From Alectoria sarmentosa (lineage: Eukaryota > Ascomycota > Lecanoromycetes > Lecanorales > Parmeliaceae): 64,000 nt of DNA. The stretch lies in NCBI GenBank assembly GCA_009733775.1, contig WOGZ01000077.1, forward strand, positions 1-64,000. Direction: 5' to 3'. The notes beneath the pieces were generated by a model. That model was given only the letters and a program-made list of their open reading frames with translations, did not search any database and was not told where the DNA came from. Position 1 is the first letter of the stretch; each line of letters begins with the position of its first letter. A program made the position numbers and the translations under genes. This document shows positions 11,153 to 21,599 of this stretch, one piece after another.

Positions 11153-12937
11153 TCAAGCCTTGAAGTCAAAGCTTGCAGACCCAGCCTCCTTGACAAACGG
11201 CTTTTCCGTCGTCAATTCGGTTGCCTGTTTTGATTCATCCAACACCTGCTTCCCCTTCCCCTTCCCCATCCCCATCCTCTCACCGGCACCATCCATCTCC
11301 ATTGGTACACACTGTGAATCGGGCTGCAGGATATCCTCGTCCCAGTAGCTCATGCACCTCTCCCTTTTCGGACCTCTCCCTTTACGATGGCGCTCGACAT
11401 CGGGACTCAGCTGCGCTAACGCTTCAGCTAGTTTATCCTCATGAATCGTGAAGTCTCTACGGGCAGTCGATATCTCCGTCTCCGCTCTGCTAGTAGCGAA
11501 ATCGTCGACACGAGCTCTTTTGCGACTTGGAGGGAGGCTTAGATGGCCTTGCGGGGTCAAGGGGCGAGTGAAGGGAAGAGCGTTGGCATGTTGGAGGGTT
11601 GGTTGAGGGTTTGTCTGGCAAAAGCGGGATGGGGTCCTTGTCTGGTGGTACTGTGCCGAAGGGCGTGTTGGCGAGGAAGAACACTTTGAAGGGCTGACAC
11701 TCTCCTTGTTGCTGGATGCTCCTGACGGAGATTGCATGCCTTGCTTCAACCTTGATGGAGATGCACCGAGTCGGATTGGACATGAGGGGTTCGGTGCCAT
11801 GTTTCGTGAAAAGGAAATGTCATTCGTCAGAAGATCCTCTGTACCATGAAACAGTTTTAGCGATCTTGAAAGTCCAATCGTCGTTGCCTCCACAGTTTCG
11901 TTGAGCCATGTGTCGATGTCTGAGCGCGGTGCTTCTTCGGCATCTGAATGGGGAAACGGCAGTATTAATGGCACACCATGAGTAGAGTGCAAGTCTTCAT
12001 TGTCAGAGCCAAGACTAGATTCATTAGAGCTGGACCGTAGTGATCGCCAATTCTCCAAGATCGGATATTTCACCTCTTCCAGATTCTCAACAGATTTAGG
12101 AGTCGGTACAATTGGCGTTGCAAACCCGCTGCTGATGGACTTTTTGCCCCCTTCTTCGATTCGTGATGGTAACGAGGCGCTGTTGACCCCCAGCGTATCT
12201 TCAAGAGACATACCGCCATTACGGATAGCCTCGCCATGAAATTGGTTAGTGAGAGTCCCAAGCGTAGTGCGACCAGCCTTGGTCAAGGGTCTTGGCGTTG
12301 GAGAGTGTAGTCCAACTCCATAGGCCCCACGACGACTGACCTCTGATGACGGGAATTCCAGTTCGCATGACGCTCCTAGATAACGGGTCATATTTAGAGG
12401 GTTACCCAAACCTGATGAGACCATAGTATCATCCTGACCAGTACTGCCAAATTTGATGCTGCGAGCTTGCGAGAGGGGTAATCTGGGTCTTTTGATGTTG
12501 GACGAGGGTTTACATATAGATAGGCGACTCCCCTGGAATGAGGTTGCGGCGTCGCGGAAGATCATTGACATCTTTGCGCCATGACCAGGCGTCGCTGTGG
12601 CTCGCGAGAGATCTGGCATTTGTCTCCTCTTCTTGGCACTGTTTGGCGTAGGCCTTCTCGGGATTATTGGAAGAACTGCGGGATTGGCAGCAACAGCCTG
12701 GTTCGGATTGTGGAGGTTTTCCGATGTAATCTTCAGATTTGACGTTGCGATGTCTTGCCTGCCTGCTGAGCTGTCTGCTGAGCTGCGTAAGCCGAATTCT
12801 ATACTTTACACCTCATCAAGTCCTTGTCCAAGGCGTGCGGAACTCCACATCAGATCGAAAATAGACTTACCAGTACCAGCGCAGTGTAGTCCATCAGACA
12901 AGGTATGACCAAAAAAGTGCGCACGAGTAGAGGCCAT
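11153..12937 (-). CDS. Hypothetical low-complexity protein
   Basis: A large reverse exon (12777-11153) is open without interruption. A first exon 12937-12871, beginning MASTRAHFFGHTLSDG, joins it in phase through an intron with a GTAAGT donor and a CAG acceptor, giving 563 aa. The protein is rich in Ser, Pro and Thr and has basic clusters (AKKRRQ, SRKRARVDD) that could be nuclear localisation signals. A more ordered C-terminal part contains EDKLAEALAQLSPDVERHRK and RCMSYWDEDILQ. RxxL-type short motifs are present but not diagnostic. I do not recognise the family. A nuclear regulatory or cell-cycle substrate would be a guess. The first exon is less certain than the second. Confidence 0.65.
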
Positions 12938-13664
12938 GTCATTGCAGTACACGGACCAAGTGGGTCGAAGCACTCCTGAACGATGATGAAACTACCTGGC
13001 TACCTTAGGAAAAGCTCGTTGAATGAAAATGAAATTAAAAAACGGATAGGGATTGGAAGAGTCTGTACTGATTAGGAGGAAGAAAAGTTGCGAGTTGGTA
13101 CAATGCTTGGTAGGAGTCATTCAATGTAGGTGAGATGGAGAGCGAGACGGAAATGTTGAGCGCATGATGGGAAGTCCTTCTGATCGAGACTTCCCTGGGC
13201 GAACAGATTTGATGATGAGGAAATGGAAGGATCGATCCATATCATGAGTGGCCAACTATCTTTCTTTCATTTCCTCATCAATATTGATGTCAAAGATGAG
13301 GGATCGAATAGCAGTAGGAAATCTAGGAGCGTTGTTCAAGCATTTCAAATGCGACTTGTCCACGGTTGCTCAGGAGTCTGACCAAAAGTATGCCTGTTAA
13401 TGTGGTCACCAAAGCTGGTAAGCTTCTACTTCCGTCTGAATCCTCCGGCCAGGCCCAAGGTGGCGAAAGAGCAGTGCAAAGCCTATTTGAAATGGAATAT
13501 GAGGCTCTGAGGTTGAGCAGCGAGCTTGGGTGAGTGGAGATGTTTCGTGTGGTAAACGGTTGACTGTGCCATGGATCCTCGCAGACTACGCCGCCACAAG
13601 GAAGCGTCAGCACCAAAAAGCCGAGTGAGCTTGCGAGGCCAAATGGGAAGAAGGCGGCAGTGTC

Positions 13665-13735
13665 GAAGAATGGAAAGGATGGAAAGGATGAAAAGGATGA
13701 AAAGGATGAAAAGGATGAAAAGATATGTTGAGATT
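13665..13735 (+). repeat. Purine minisatellite, unit about 10 nt
   Basis: This is an imperfect tandem array of AAAAGGATGA/GAAAGGATGG units, about six to seven copies. It lies in non-coding sequence between the two large genes. Confidence 0.8.
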
Positions 13736-14054
13736 CAGAGGATGGAGAGAATGAACAGAAAATGATGGAGGTGGAGATGGAAATGGAGATGGAGATGAAG
13801 ACGAACCCATTGACGGTTTCAAATTGAAGCTAGGTAGGTATTATAATTCCGAGGCTGGACTGGTAGGTACAAGTACAATATTCTAGACAGCTAATAGAGT
13901 AAGAAAAGGGTGAAGGGGATGGTATTATACCAGGTACTGTACAGCGAGCATGCACAGTCCGCTTATCTTATCCGGCCGGATCCCCGTGCCCGTTGGTGCC
14001 ATGGCGTGACGGGAATAAAGGAATGCCTGCAGGCTGCGAGTAAGGCAAGTAAAA

Positions 14055-14085
14055 GGTACTTTAGGTACTTTAAGGTACTTTAGGT
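14055..14085 (+). repeat. GGTACTTTA short repeats
   Basis: Three copies of GGTACTTTA start at 14055, 14064 and 14074, followed by a degenerate GGTATTTA. They resemble the GGTACC-centred motifs found elsewhere in intergenic DNA of this window. Confidence 0.75.
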
Positions 14086-14389
14086 ATTTATGAACGCGGG
14101 TCATTTAGGCATTGACCCCGTCCATCTAATCTGACACCAAGTCCTTCTTCATACATTTCATGCCAATAATCTTATCAATATTATTATCATCTCCCAGCGT
14201 TGATTTAGTCATTTAGTAGTTGGTTATAACTGTCTATTGTTTTCATCACATCTCTCCCTCTGCTTTGTCTGTCGAGCAGTGAAAGTGCACGTGTTTGCTA
14301 GCTTGATTCTAGCATGCTGAAACATGGTCGCTTCCTCAACCTCAAACCTCAGACACCCGTGATAAAGTGCCAAGACAGCACCACGTATC

Positions 14390-14472
14390 CTATCTCATGC
14401 ATCTCACGTATTTCATGTATCTCATGTATCTCATGTATCCCATGTGTCCCATGTATCTCATGTATCTCCTCT
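14390..14472 (+). repeat. 9-nt minisatellite (TATCTCATG)
   Basis: About nine tandem, slightly diverged copies of a TATCTCATG unit. The unit is a multiple of three, so it creates open frames on both strands that should not be taken as genes. Confidence 0.85.
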
Positions 14473-15019
14473 GTCCTGCATGCGTCATACTTCTGACTCG
14501 CATTTGTTCTTTCACGGCGAAGCATTATTCTATTTACAGCAACATGCGATTTGATCGTGAGTGTGTCTTGCACAAAGCAATTGGTCGAGCGACGCACGCG
14601 TATTCGGACGGATCATGCGCTTGCTTTGAGTAGAGTAGGGCCATGTTGGACAAAGCTTTGGGGATTTCATTATGCCAACTAGGCCTCCAACTTCCATTCT
14701 CCAATCTAATAATTCAACAGTAACTTGTCTTCCAACCAACAATATCTCAAACATACGAAGAAATAGAAGAAAGTCAGCAGAACATAGAGATAGGTAGAAG
14801 GAAAAGAAGGCCCTGCCTCATCTCCCCTCCAATCACAGGTGCGCCTAAGCTGACAAAGACCCCTGCTCCCCCCCCCAAAAAGCCTTGCCGCTCTGCTGCC
14901 GAAATCGCCTAAACTTCAAACGAACCTAGTTACTACATTACTCCGTACTTTACACTTTCATACAACCTCGTCGTATATTCTTGCTCTCGTGTCTCTACCT
15001 CCTTCTTCGCATCCATACC

Positions 15020-15064
15020 TATTCAGATTCAGATTCAGATTCAGATTCTCTTTCTTATTCTTAT
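15020..15064 (+). repeat. ATTCAG and TTATTC microsatellites
   Basis: Four copies of the hexamer ATTCAG are followed by a short TCTTATTCTTATTC run. They lie in the pyrimidine-rich leader of the EGF-domain gene. Confidence 0.8.
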
Positions 15065-15631
15065 TCTTGGATACCCATCGCCTGACGCCGGCTGCGACGC
15101 TTTGTACATCTCATCCACCGCGCACCCGCATTCCTTTCCAGCACCTGTTCCGTTCCTATTCGCACTAATCGCGAGCTTGATGCTCCTCTACACCCAAGTC
15201 ACACCCGGCTCTCTTGGAGGACTCACGTAACTCTGTCAAGACCCCGCCTCAATCTTTCATCAAACACATCCAAAGTCTTCCTCAAACGCCTGTCCATCTG
15301 TGCCGCTACCCCATTCCAGAAACATTGGGCGGCGCAAACACTGCTCCTCAGCCTCCATAAGCTGCACTTGCTTTCCTTCCTTTCCCGTCATTCCCTGAAG
15401 ATTGATTCACCCACACGGTCATTACAGAAAACGAGCCTGTCCCACGCTGCTGGTTGGCCATATCGACAGGTCGCATACCATCGTACCTCCACTGCAGACG
15501 GGAACGTCCTTGCCGCAACGAGCTCTGAACCTCATACCCAATCTATCCCGTACTCAGGATACTGTCAGGACTCACGACTACGAGCATGACTTGAACTGTC
15601 CCTGGGGAATCCTCCAGCGAACAGATCGCAA

Positions 15632-18340
15632 ATGGAATCGGACACCCGAGAACCTCGGCAAGACGCCGCTGGCCAGGGTAGGACAATGAGTGGGGAAAAG
15701 AGTCCTGCAGGCTCGGTAAAACGTGCGAGGGAGAGAGCAGCAGCAGGCCTGCCGCCAGAGCGCCCTCAGATGCCGCCATATCCTCCGCCGCTCTCGGTCA
15801 AGGCCTCACCAAGAAGATCTCCACAACAAGGCAACAGCCCGACTGACCGCCCTCGATATCCGCAATACCCAACACAAGGGAGTAGACAGGGCCAGGGATC
15901 TTCGGGTAACGCAAACTTAGCTTCCACCCAGCCATGGAAAGGCCCTGCGAGTCCTGTGTCTCCACAAGACTACACCCAAACTGGTCCAATACAAGACCGG
16001 AACGTAGGTCGAGGTCCACCACCACAGAGACCACCAAGACCAAATATTGTACCACCAATACTCCAATCCTCTGGCTATAGAGATAATCAATCTCCATCTC
16101 TCCAGAATCGAAAGTCTCAAGCCCAAGAACAGCCGCCGCGAAACTACTGGGAGGATAGCTACCTGGATTCTAGTAGCTCGAGTCGGCCGCTTACAACATC
16201 CACGACGTCAACAGGAACAGGTTCCTCCACCGGCAGCATTCCTGATTTCCCTCCTATCCCCGCGATGCCATCAATGCCACCGATGCCCACTTACCAACCT
16301 CCTCCCAGGCGAAACCTTGGACCCCCTCCTTCAGCGCGGAAAGGTGGCTCATCATATTACTCGCAGACGTCCTATGTACCACCCATCCCGGAAGAAATGT
16401 CGGAGACCCATAGCTCGTATGCTTCAAGTATTGTTATGCCAGGGAGTTGGGGTGATGGTCCGCCTGAATATTACATGGGCGCTGGCATTGATGAAGAGGA
16501 GGAAGAAGATGCACCTGGAGGCAATAGTGGACGTGGGTCGAGCGCCGGTGACCATGATGACGCGAGTGGCCTCGTGAGAAAAGGTGGAAATCCACGAATA
16601 ACGTCTCTGGACACGGTGGAGAGTGGGGATGAATCCGACAGAGGATCACGCAGTATGCAAGAGCTAGATTGGCAGGCCAGACAGGATCAACGGTGGCGGC
16701 CTGATTTCCCCGGAAATGCTGATACGGATCCCATCGGACGACACAACTTCAGGAGCAATTCAAGGCTTCACCCATATTCTGGATATGAGAGCGATGCAAC
16801 GTTCTTGGATTCGCCCACTGGTGAATCTCCTATGCCTCGGGCCTTGAAGACTAGCAATCTGCCTACTAGTAATCCATATTTTGGGACACCGTCGTCGACG
16901 GGGTCACCCGTTGATCCTAGAGTAGACCAAATCCTGGGCCACCTTGAAAAAGGCGGCGCGCTTGCTTCAAGCGGGACGGCGTCGCCCTCAACAGCGGCAT
17001 CAATGAAGGGGAAAGGAACCAAACGCCCACCGAACTTGAACCTGAAAGCTACAAAAGAAGGCAGAGACAGTGCGACGAGTCTTCCAGAGCTCATCAGGCG
17101 AGCAACAAAATTGGCTTCGAATCTTGACCGAGGAAAAACAGCAAGTCGACTGGGCATGCTGGGCATGCTGGATGCTAAGGAGAAGGAGTCGAGAGAAAGG
17201 GCGGGCAAAGGTCCCCGCGCTGGCTCGATTTCAGACATATTGGCAGCTTTTCCATCGCCGTCTCCTACAACGCCTTCCGGCCAGCGACCTTCGGGTTGGC
17301 CAACCCCATCGCCACGTGGCAAGTCTAATCTTTCGAGAGCTCAGACGGTCAATTATAGCTCTTCGAATGGTCACAGAGATCGGAAGCGAAAATGCTGCGG
17401 CATGCCTGTTTGGGCGTTCATTCTTCTACTGATCATACTACTGCTGCTTATCGCCGCTGCTGTCATCATTCCAATCACTCTGATTGTTCTTCCTCGCCAG
17501 CACAAGAATAACTCGCCAAGTCTTGCCAGCTGTCAAACAAGCAGCCCTTGCGGAAATGGGGGGACGAACGTCCTCATCAACAAGACGTGCAGATGCATCT
17601 GCGCCAATGGCTTCACCGGGTCTACTTGTGACACGGCCGGTGACAGTAGCTGTACAACCAGTAATGTTCCCGTCACTGGCACTACTGGGGCCTATAAGAA
17701 TTCAACCCTCGGCAGCAGTATACCCCGTCTTCTCACAGCCGCATATTCCAACTACAGCATCTCAATCACCTCATTCACCCTCCTCTCCCTTTTCAGCATC
17801 ACCAATCTCTCATGCTCTTCAGAGAACGCCCTCGTCACCTTTAATTCACAGTCACAGCGCAGAGATCTTGATCTTCCGCTCCTCTCCTCTGAACCTCATC
17901 CCCAGCATCAGCCCCGAGTCCTCGACCTGGAGGAGGTTATTGCACCGCCTACAAGGATCCATCACCATCCCTCTCAAATTCTCGATGCTCGCGGTGCTGC
18001 TCAAACCTCCAACAACATCATCTTCGCCGCGCCCACTAGCAACTCTCCCCCAGCAGCAACATCTTCGGCGCCTGCCTCCACTAGCGACAAAAAGACGATC
18101 ACCTCAACGGTGCTAGACTTCGCCCGCACGGCCGTCCTCTTCGTCTTTCAGGAGACCTCATCGCTTGAAACTACCAATACGGTGCTGAACAAATTACAGG
18201 CCACTTTAAGCAACGGGAAAACGTTTGATGCGAGCGACACCAGCGCCGGTGGGAATATCTCGGTGGATCTCTCGGCTTTGACCGTGGGCTTCGGGAACGG
18301 GACTCTCTATGGAGGGAAGGGCTCTGGGGCTAAGAGTTAA
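15632..18340 (+). CDS. Type II membrane protein with EGF-like domain
   Basis: This is an uninterrupted 902-codon frame. The first 590 residues are rich in Pro, Ser and Gly, including an acidic EEEEEDAP patch, and look disordered. A basic stop (RKRKCCGMPVW) precedes one strong membrane segment at about 594-620 (FILLLIILLLLIAAAVII). Outside it, residues about 633-667 contain six cysteines with the EGF pattern, ending CICANGFTGSTC. This is followed by a Ser/Thr-rich region of more than 200 residues with several N-x-S/T sites. The basic side faces the cytosol, so the C terminus is probably extracellular. Proteins of this layout are conserved in filamentous fungi as predicted cell-surface glycoproteins; the function is unknown to me. 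The ATG at 15632 is preceded by a long pyrimidine-rich leader. Confidence 0.85.
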   Translation: MESDTREPRQDAAGQGRTMSGEKSPAGSVKRARERAAAGLPPERPQMPPYPPPLSVKASPRRSPQQGNSPTDRPRYPQYPTQGSRQGQGSSGNANLASTQPWKGPASPVSPQDYTQTGPIQDRNVGRGPPPQRPPRPNIVPPILQSSGYRDNQSPSLQNRKSQAQEQPPRNYWEDSYLDSSSSSRPLTTSTTSTGTGSSTGSIPDFPPIPAMPSMPPMPTYQPPPRRNLGPPPSARKGGSSYYSQTSYVPPIPEEMSETHSSYASSIVMPGSWGDGPPEYYMGAGIDEEEEEDAPGGNSGRGSSAGDHDDASGLVRKGGNPRITSLDTVESGDESDRGSRSMQELDWQARQDQRWRPDFPGNADTDPIGRHNFRSNSRLHPYSGYESDATFLDSPTGESPMPRALKTSNLPTSNPYFGTPSSTGSPVDPRVDQILGHLEKGGALASSGTASPSTAASMKGKGTKRPPNLNLKATKEGRDSATSLPELIRRATKLASNLDRGKTASRLGMLGMLDAKEKESRERAGKGPRAGSISDILAAFPSPSPTTPSGQRPSGWPTPSPRGKSNLSRAQTVNYSSSNGHRDRKRKCCGMPVWAFILLLIILLLLIAAAVIIPITLIVLPRQHKNNSPSLASCQTSSPCGNGGTNVLINKTCRCICANGFTGSTCDTAGDSSCTTSNVPVTGTTGAYKNSTLGSSIPRLLTAAYSNYSISITSFTLLSLFSITNLSCSSENALVTFNSQSQRRDLDLPLLSSEPHPQHQPRVLDLEEVIAPPTRIHHHPSQILDARGAAQTSNNIIFAAPTSNSPPAATSSAPASTSDKKTITSTVLDFARTAVLFVFQETSSLETTNTVLNKLQATLSNGKTFDASDTSAGGNISVDLSALTVGFGNGTLYGGKGSGAKS

Positions 18341-19986
18341 GATTTCGGACCTCGACGCTTGACGCTTATTTTTTGTATTTCGCTCCTCGCTTCGGCATCA
18401 TTCATTCTTGAGCAACGGCGAACGGCGCATCTGGGTGATTTGGACGGACTGTGTAGATATAATGTCTTAATGTGGCGGATCCATTTGCTTTCAAAAGCTT
18501 GACGTAAGATGCCTTGGGTTGTCTTCTTGTCGATTTGGATTGGGCGGCTGTCTCACTGACTACTCATCTGTCCTTTTCCTTCTCTGTAAATATATTACAC
18601 CATGTCATAGCGTTGTTGCTGACTGTTGTTCTTGAGCCACATCTACGGATACTTTTTGTCGCTCTATGTGTATAGCCGTCTTCTGCCGACATCTTTTCTC
18701 CAGGCTGTATCTACGGATTATCATGGCATATCATGCTATATCATGCGATCATAATCAATCTAATTACAATGTAAAATTAGCAAATGATACTACTTCCATC
18801 ACCTCTTACACACGCTGTCTTTCACTGCTAGCCTTCGATGAACCATCTTACTCGTCCCGAACCTGAATCACGTTACCATAGCGGTCATGTCCGCCCGTTC
18901 ATCACCCATCTGTCTGCCAGCTGATATCGGCCTGTTTGGCAAGCACCATAACCTGCAGCATCATGTGACATGCAGCCCGTACCGTCCGCCTGCGATGCGA
19001 AAATGGGCGCAGATTAGTCTGATGGGGTTTTTGTCTACAGGCCCGCAGAAGACTTGACTGTCAACAACGATGAGAAAGGGCGCGACGAGGTCGTTGGGGA
19101 TGGATGATGGATCGAGTGGGGAAGAAGGGGGGATCTGGCTGCATCTTTGCTGGTGAGAATGGATGGATAGCAAGCGTGTTCGTGGAAGGATGTTGTGTTG
19201 GATGTAGAGATGGAATGGCAACGTAGCCAGAGTAGAGTGGTGTGTGTGTGTGTGTGAATGTGTGTGAGCGAAGATGGTCGTAGAAGAAAGGCGAGAGATG
19301 GGTGATGGGAAGGACTGTAGCAAAATTGATGAAGGTCATAAACACAAATCTTGTTGGTCTCTAATCTCAAATTACTTGTCAATGGATCGTCTGTACATCC
19401 AGCAAAGAATCCCAGCATCTTTTCAAAGTAGTCATCCTCCTTGTTCTCATTTCGTTTCATCACGCTGCATTACAAAATATTTATTGTGACAATGACCAGA
19501 CCTAGGGGTATGATTCACGGTTGCCGAAATGCATGGTGTTTGCTGCCGCTGGCCTCCTCCGCAATGCCTAGCAATACGACCGCGGCATAGCTCATAGCTG
19601 TCGCTACGGCTTTGCAGTGGTGCAATTTGATTGCCCCAATTCATCCTAGAAAGAAGAAGAAAACGCCGCTAATTTTGGGTGTTGAATGGAAGAGGATCCA
19701 CCTCTTTGTGGATGCCATGGTCAGACCTAGCAAAGGACCAGTGTTGCATAAAAGACAAAAAAAGACCAATCCTGATTGAAGGCCACCTTGTCTAAGACGA
19801 CGCCCTCCTAGAGGTCTCCGGCTCCCCAGCTTTATCGTAATCACGCCCGGGTTGCCATATCTGAGGTTGAAAGGCTTGGTTCGTAAAATGCGCAGGGTCT
19901 TCTTTTTTGGATCTGTCCGGGCTACCTCTAGGGACAAGGGTCATCTTCTAATTGCCTTGGGGAGGGTTTCCGGAAAGCTTGACTAC
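18341..19986. other. 1.6-kb convergent intergenic region
   Basis: No supported gene is present. A TG microsatellite lies at 19239-19268. Several reverse frames around 18961-19463 arise from that simple repeat and from Ser/His-rich low-complexity sequence. The 98-codon reverse frame at 19641-19937 is probably 3' UTR of the otubain gene. Confidence 0.45.
19239..19268 (+). repeat. TG microsatellite
   Basis: A GTGTGTGTGTGTGTGT run is followed by AATGTGTGTG, in non-coding sequence. Confidence 0.85.
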
Positions 19987-21599
19987 TTACTCTTTCAAGA
20001 CATCACTCTGAACTTGCTCTCCTTGGGATTTGAGACGTCTATCATACTTCCGCTGCTGCTTCGTACGAGGCTTGAAGTCTGCTTGAATTGGCAGTTCTTT
20101 TGGGATGGGCGAAATGGGCGAATTTGTCGCGGCCTTTGGAGAATGTTCCTCCTTCACTGCCGGATCCACGGACGAATATATGGGTGATACCGGGGTCGTC
20201 GTACGTGATGTAGACGAAAAGTTTTCGACTTTGCTCTGGTAAGGCGAATAGATAGGGGGGGCTGGAGTCATCGTACATGGTGGAGGCGCGAAGGTTTGAA
20301 CTTTGCTCTGGTAAGGCTCTGTGGAGGTAGGGGTAAACGGCATCTGAAACATGCTGGAGGAGAAGCCAGGAATGTCTGTTAGGATGTCCAGGTTGGTGAT
20401 ATGGGAATAGTGCGGATTGCTAGAGACTGGAATTTGTGGAGCAGTCGCAAGGCGGATCTCAGGGTTAGACAAGGTGTGGCGCGACATCTCCGTAACGTCT
20501 TCAGTCTTGTACAATAGATCGTAGTGACCTCTACTCCATATTAGCAACTCTTGTCAGGTGCGTACACATCCATGGAGAGACGCACGGTCGATATAAAAGT
20601 CGAATCGTAGGCCCGCCCTTCCTCTCGTTACCGTTAGCGTCAAGCACAGGCAATCGATGCGGCGTGACCTCATCGCCGGCGCTGCGGTCAAGGTATAGAA
20701 CCTCGATAGCCATGCCGGCTTCGTTGATGATTGCAGTGGCGAGAGCTTGTAGTCCAACATGGTCAAGTTCAATTGAGAACGGCTCAATGTTCCTCGCACA
20801 GTAAGTATGGACGTCCATGTCTGGTAGAAAGCCGGCGTAAGATTCTGCATTCGATTTCATCCACGCACTGGTGATGAGCTGAGTCACATTAGCAAAGCTG
20901 ATTCAAGAGAATTGGCTGTAGGTTTGAGCTTGGAACCACCTTAAATGAGTAGGTTAGCTGGCTGGAGGGCAACTCGTCGTTGAAGAAAGCTAGTACAACA
21001 GCGCCTCCATCATGGTTCGGTAGAGTTGCAGCCTGCTGTTCTAATAGATCCGCCGTCGGCTCGATGAAGTCCTCATACAGGTCTGGGATTCCGACAGCGT
21101 GCATCAATGCCTCGAAGGCTCTGAACCTCGCTGCTTCTTCTAGCATTTTTGAAGCGTCGCCAAGGCGGAGAAGAGTTTCGAAGTAGCCGAATGCCAGGGC
21201 TTGTGGACCTCTCAGTCTGATTGCACAGGAAAAAAGAGAGATTGCAGAATGGAGGAGAAACATACCTCGCCACCCACAGTTGCCATCGCCCCTGAGGGTG
21301 CGATAATGAGAATATATCTGGGGAAGCGCCTAATGAAGTTTAAGGTGGTTTGCTTGGTTGACTACATTCTGTGTGTTGGGGGTGTATACCTTGGTTTTGC
21401 TGACATAGACTGGGTCCGCTTGTGCATATTCAGTGACGAGGGCGCTCGTCGACTGCTGTTGCCCCACTAAAGGTCCCTAGCAAAATGGTCAGGCATAGGT
21501 AGCAAAGTGGCGAAAGCGTCTGGTCAATACCGGAGCATCAGGGCGCCAGTCGCTCGACATTCTCTCCATTTCTGCCAGTTCTTGCTCCGACGCCATCAT
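19987..21599 (-). CDS. Otubain-family deubiquitinase (peptidase C65)
   Basis: Six reverse exons (21599-21531, 21476-21390, 21329-21266, 21199-20940, 20878-20586 and 20530-19987) total 1317 nt, or 438 aa. The catalytic block RGDGNCGWRALAFGYFE places Asp67 and Cys70. LLYRPGHYDLLYK supplies His260, formed across the last intron. The OTU-fold segments YLDRSAGDEVTPHRLP and SAWMKSNAESYAGFL are also present. Otubains hydrolyse ubiquitin chains and bind E2 enzymes. The tail after residue 265 is a Pro/Thr/Ser-rich extension longer than in animal OTUB1 and carries two 24-residue repeats. The intron 21265-21200 appears to use an AAG acceptor, chosen because it restores the conserved GWRAL reading. Confidence 0.9.
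20173..20316 (-). repeat. Tandem 72-nt repeat in otubain tail
   Basis: Two adjacent units each encode PYQSKV, a variable middle, and PIYS, 72 nt (24 residues) apart. The PYQSKV codons lie at 20316-20299 and 20244-20227. They sit in the low-complexity C-terminal tail of the otubain. Confidence 0.75.

Larger units (their letters stand above)
12938..15631. other. 2.7-kb intergenic region with minisatellites
   Basis: No gene is recognised. The region contains a purine-rich minisatellite (13665-13735), GGTACTTTA repeats (14055-14084), a 9-nt minisatellite (14390-14472) and ATTCAG repeats (15020-15046). From about 14940 to 15600 the forward strand is pyrimidine-rich, as in many fungal promoters and long 5' leaders. 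This probably belongs to the EGF-domain gene that starts at 15632. Confidence 0.5.

Noticed and set aside
14314..14633. Cysteine-rich ORFs (repeated ISC units) on the forward strand
   Set aside because: They are translations of the 9-nt minisatellite and have no flanking coding signal.
19641..19937. Reverse 98-codon ORF downstream of the otubain
   Set aside because: It contains homopolymer-derived residue runs and lies in the expected 3' UTR.
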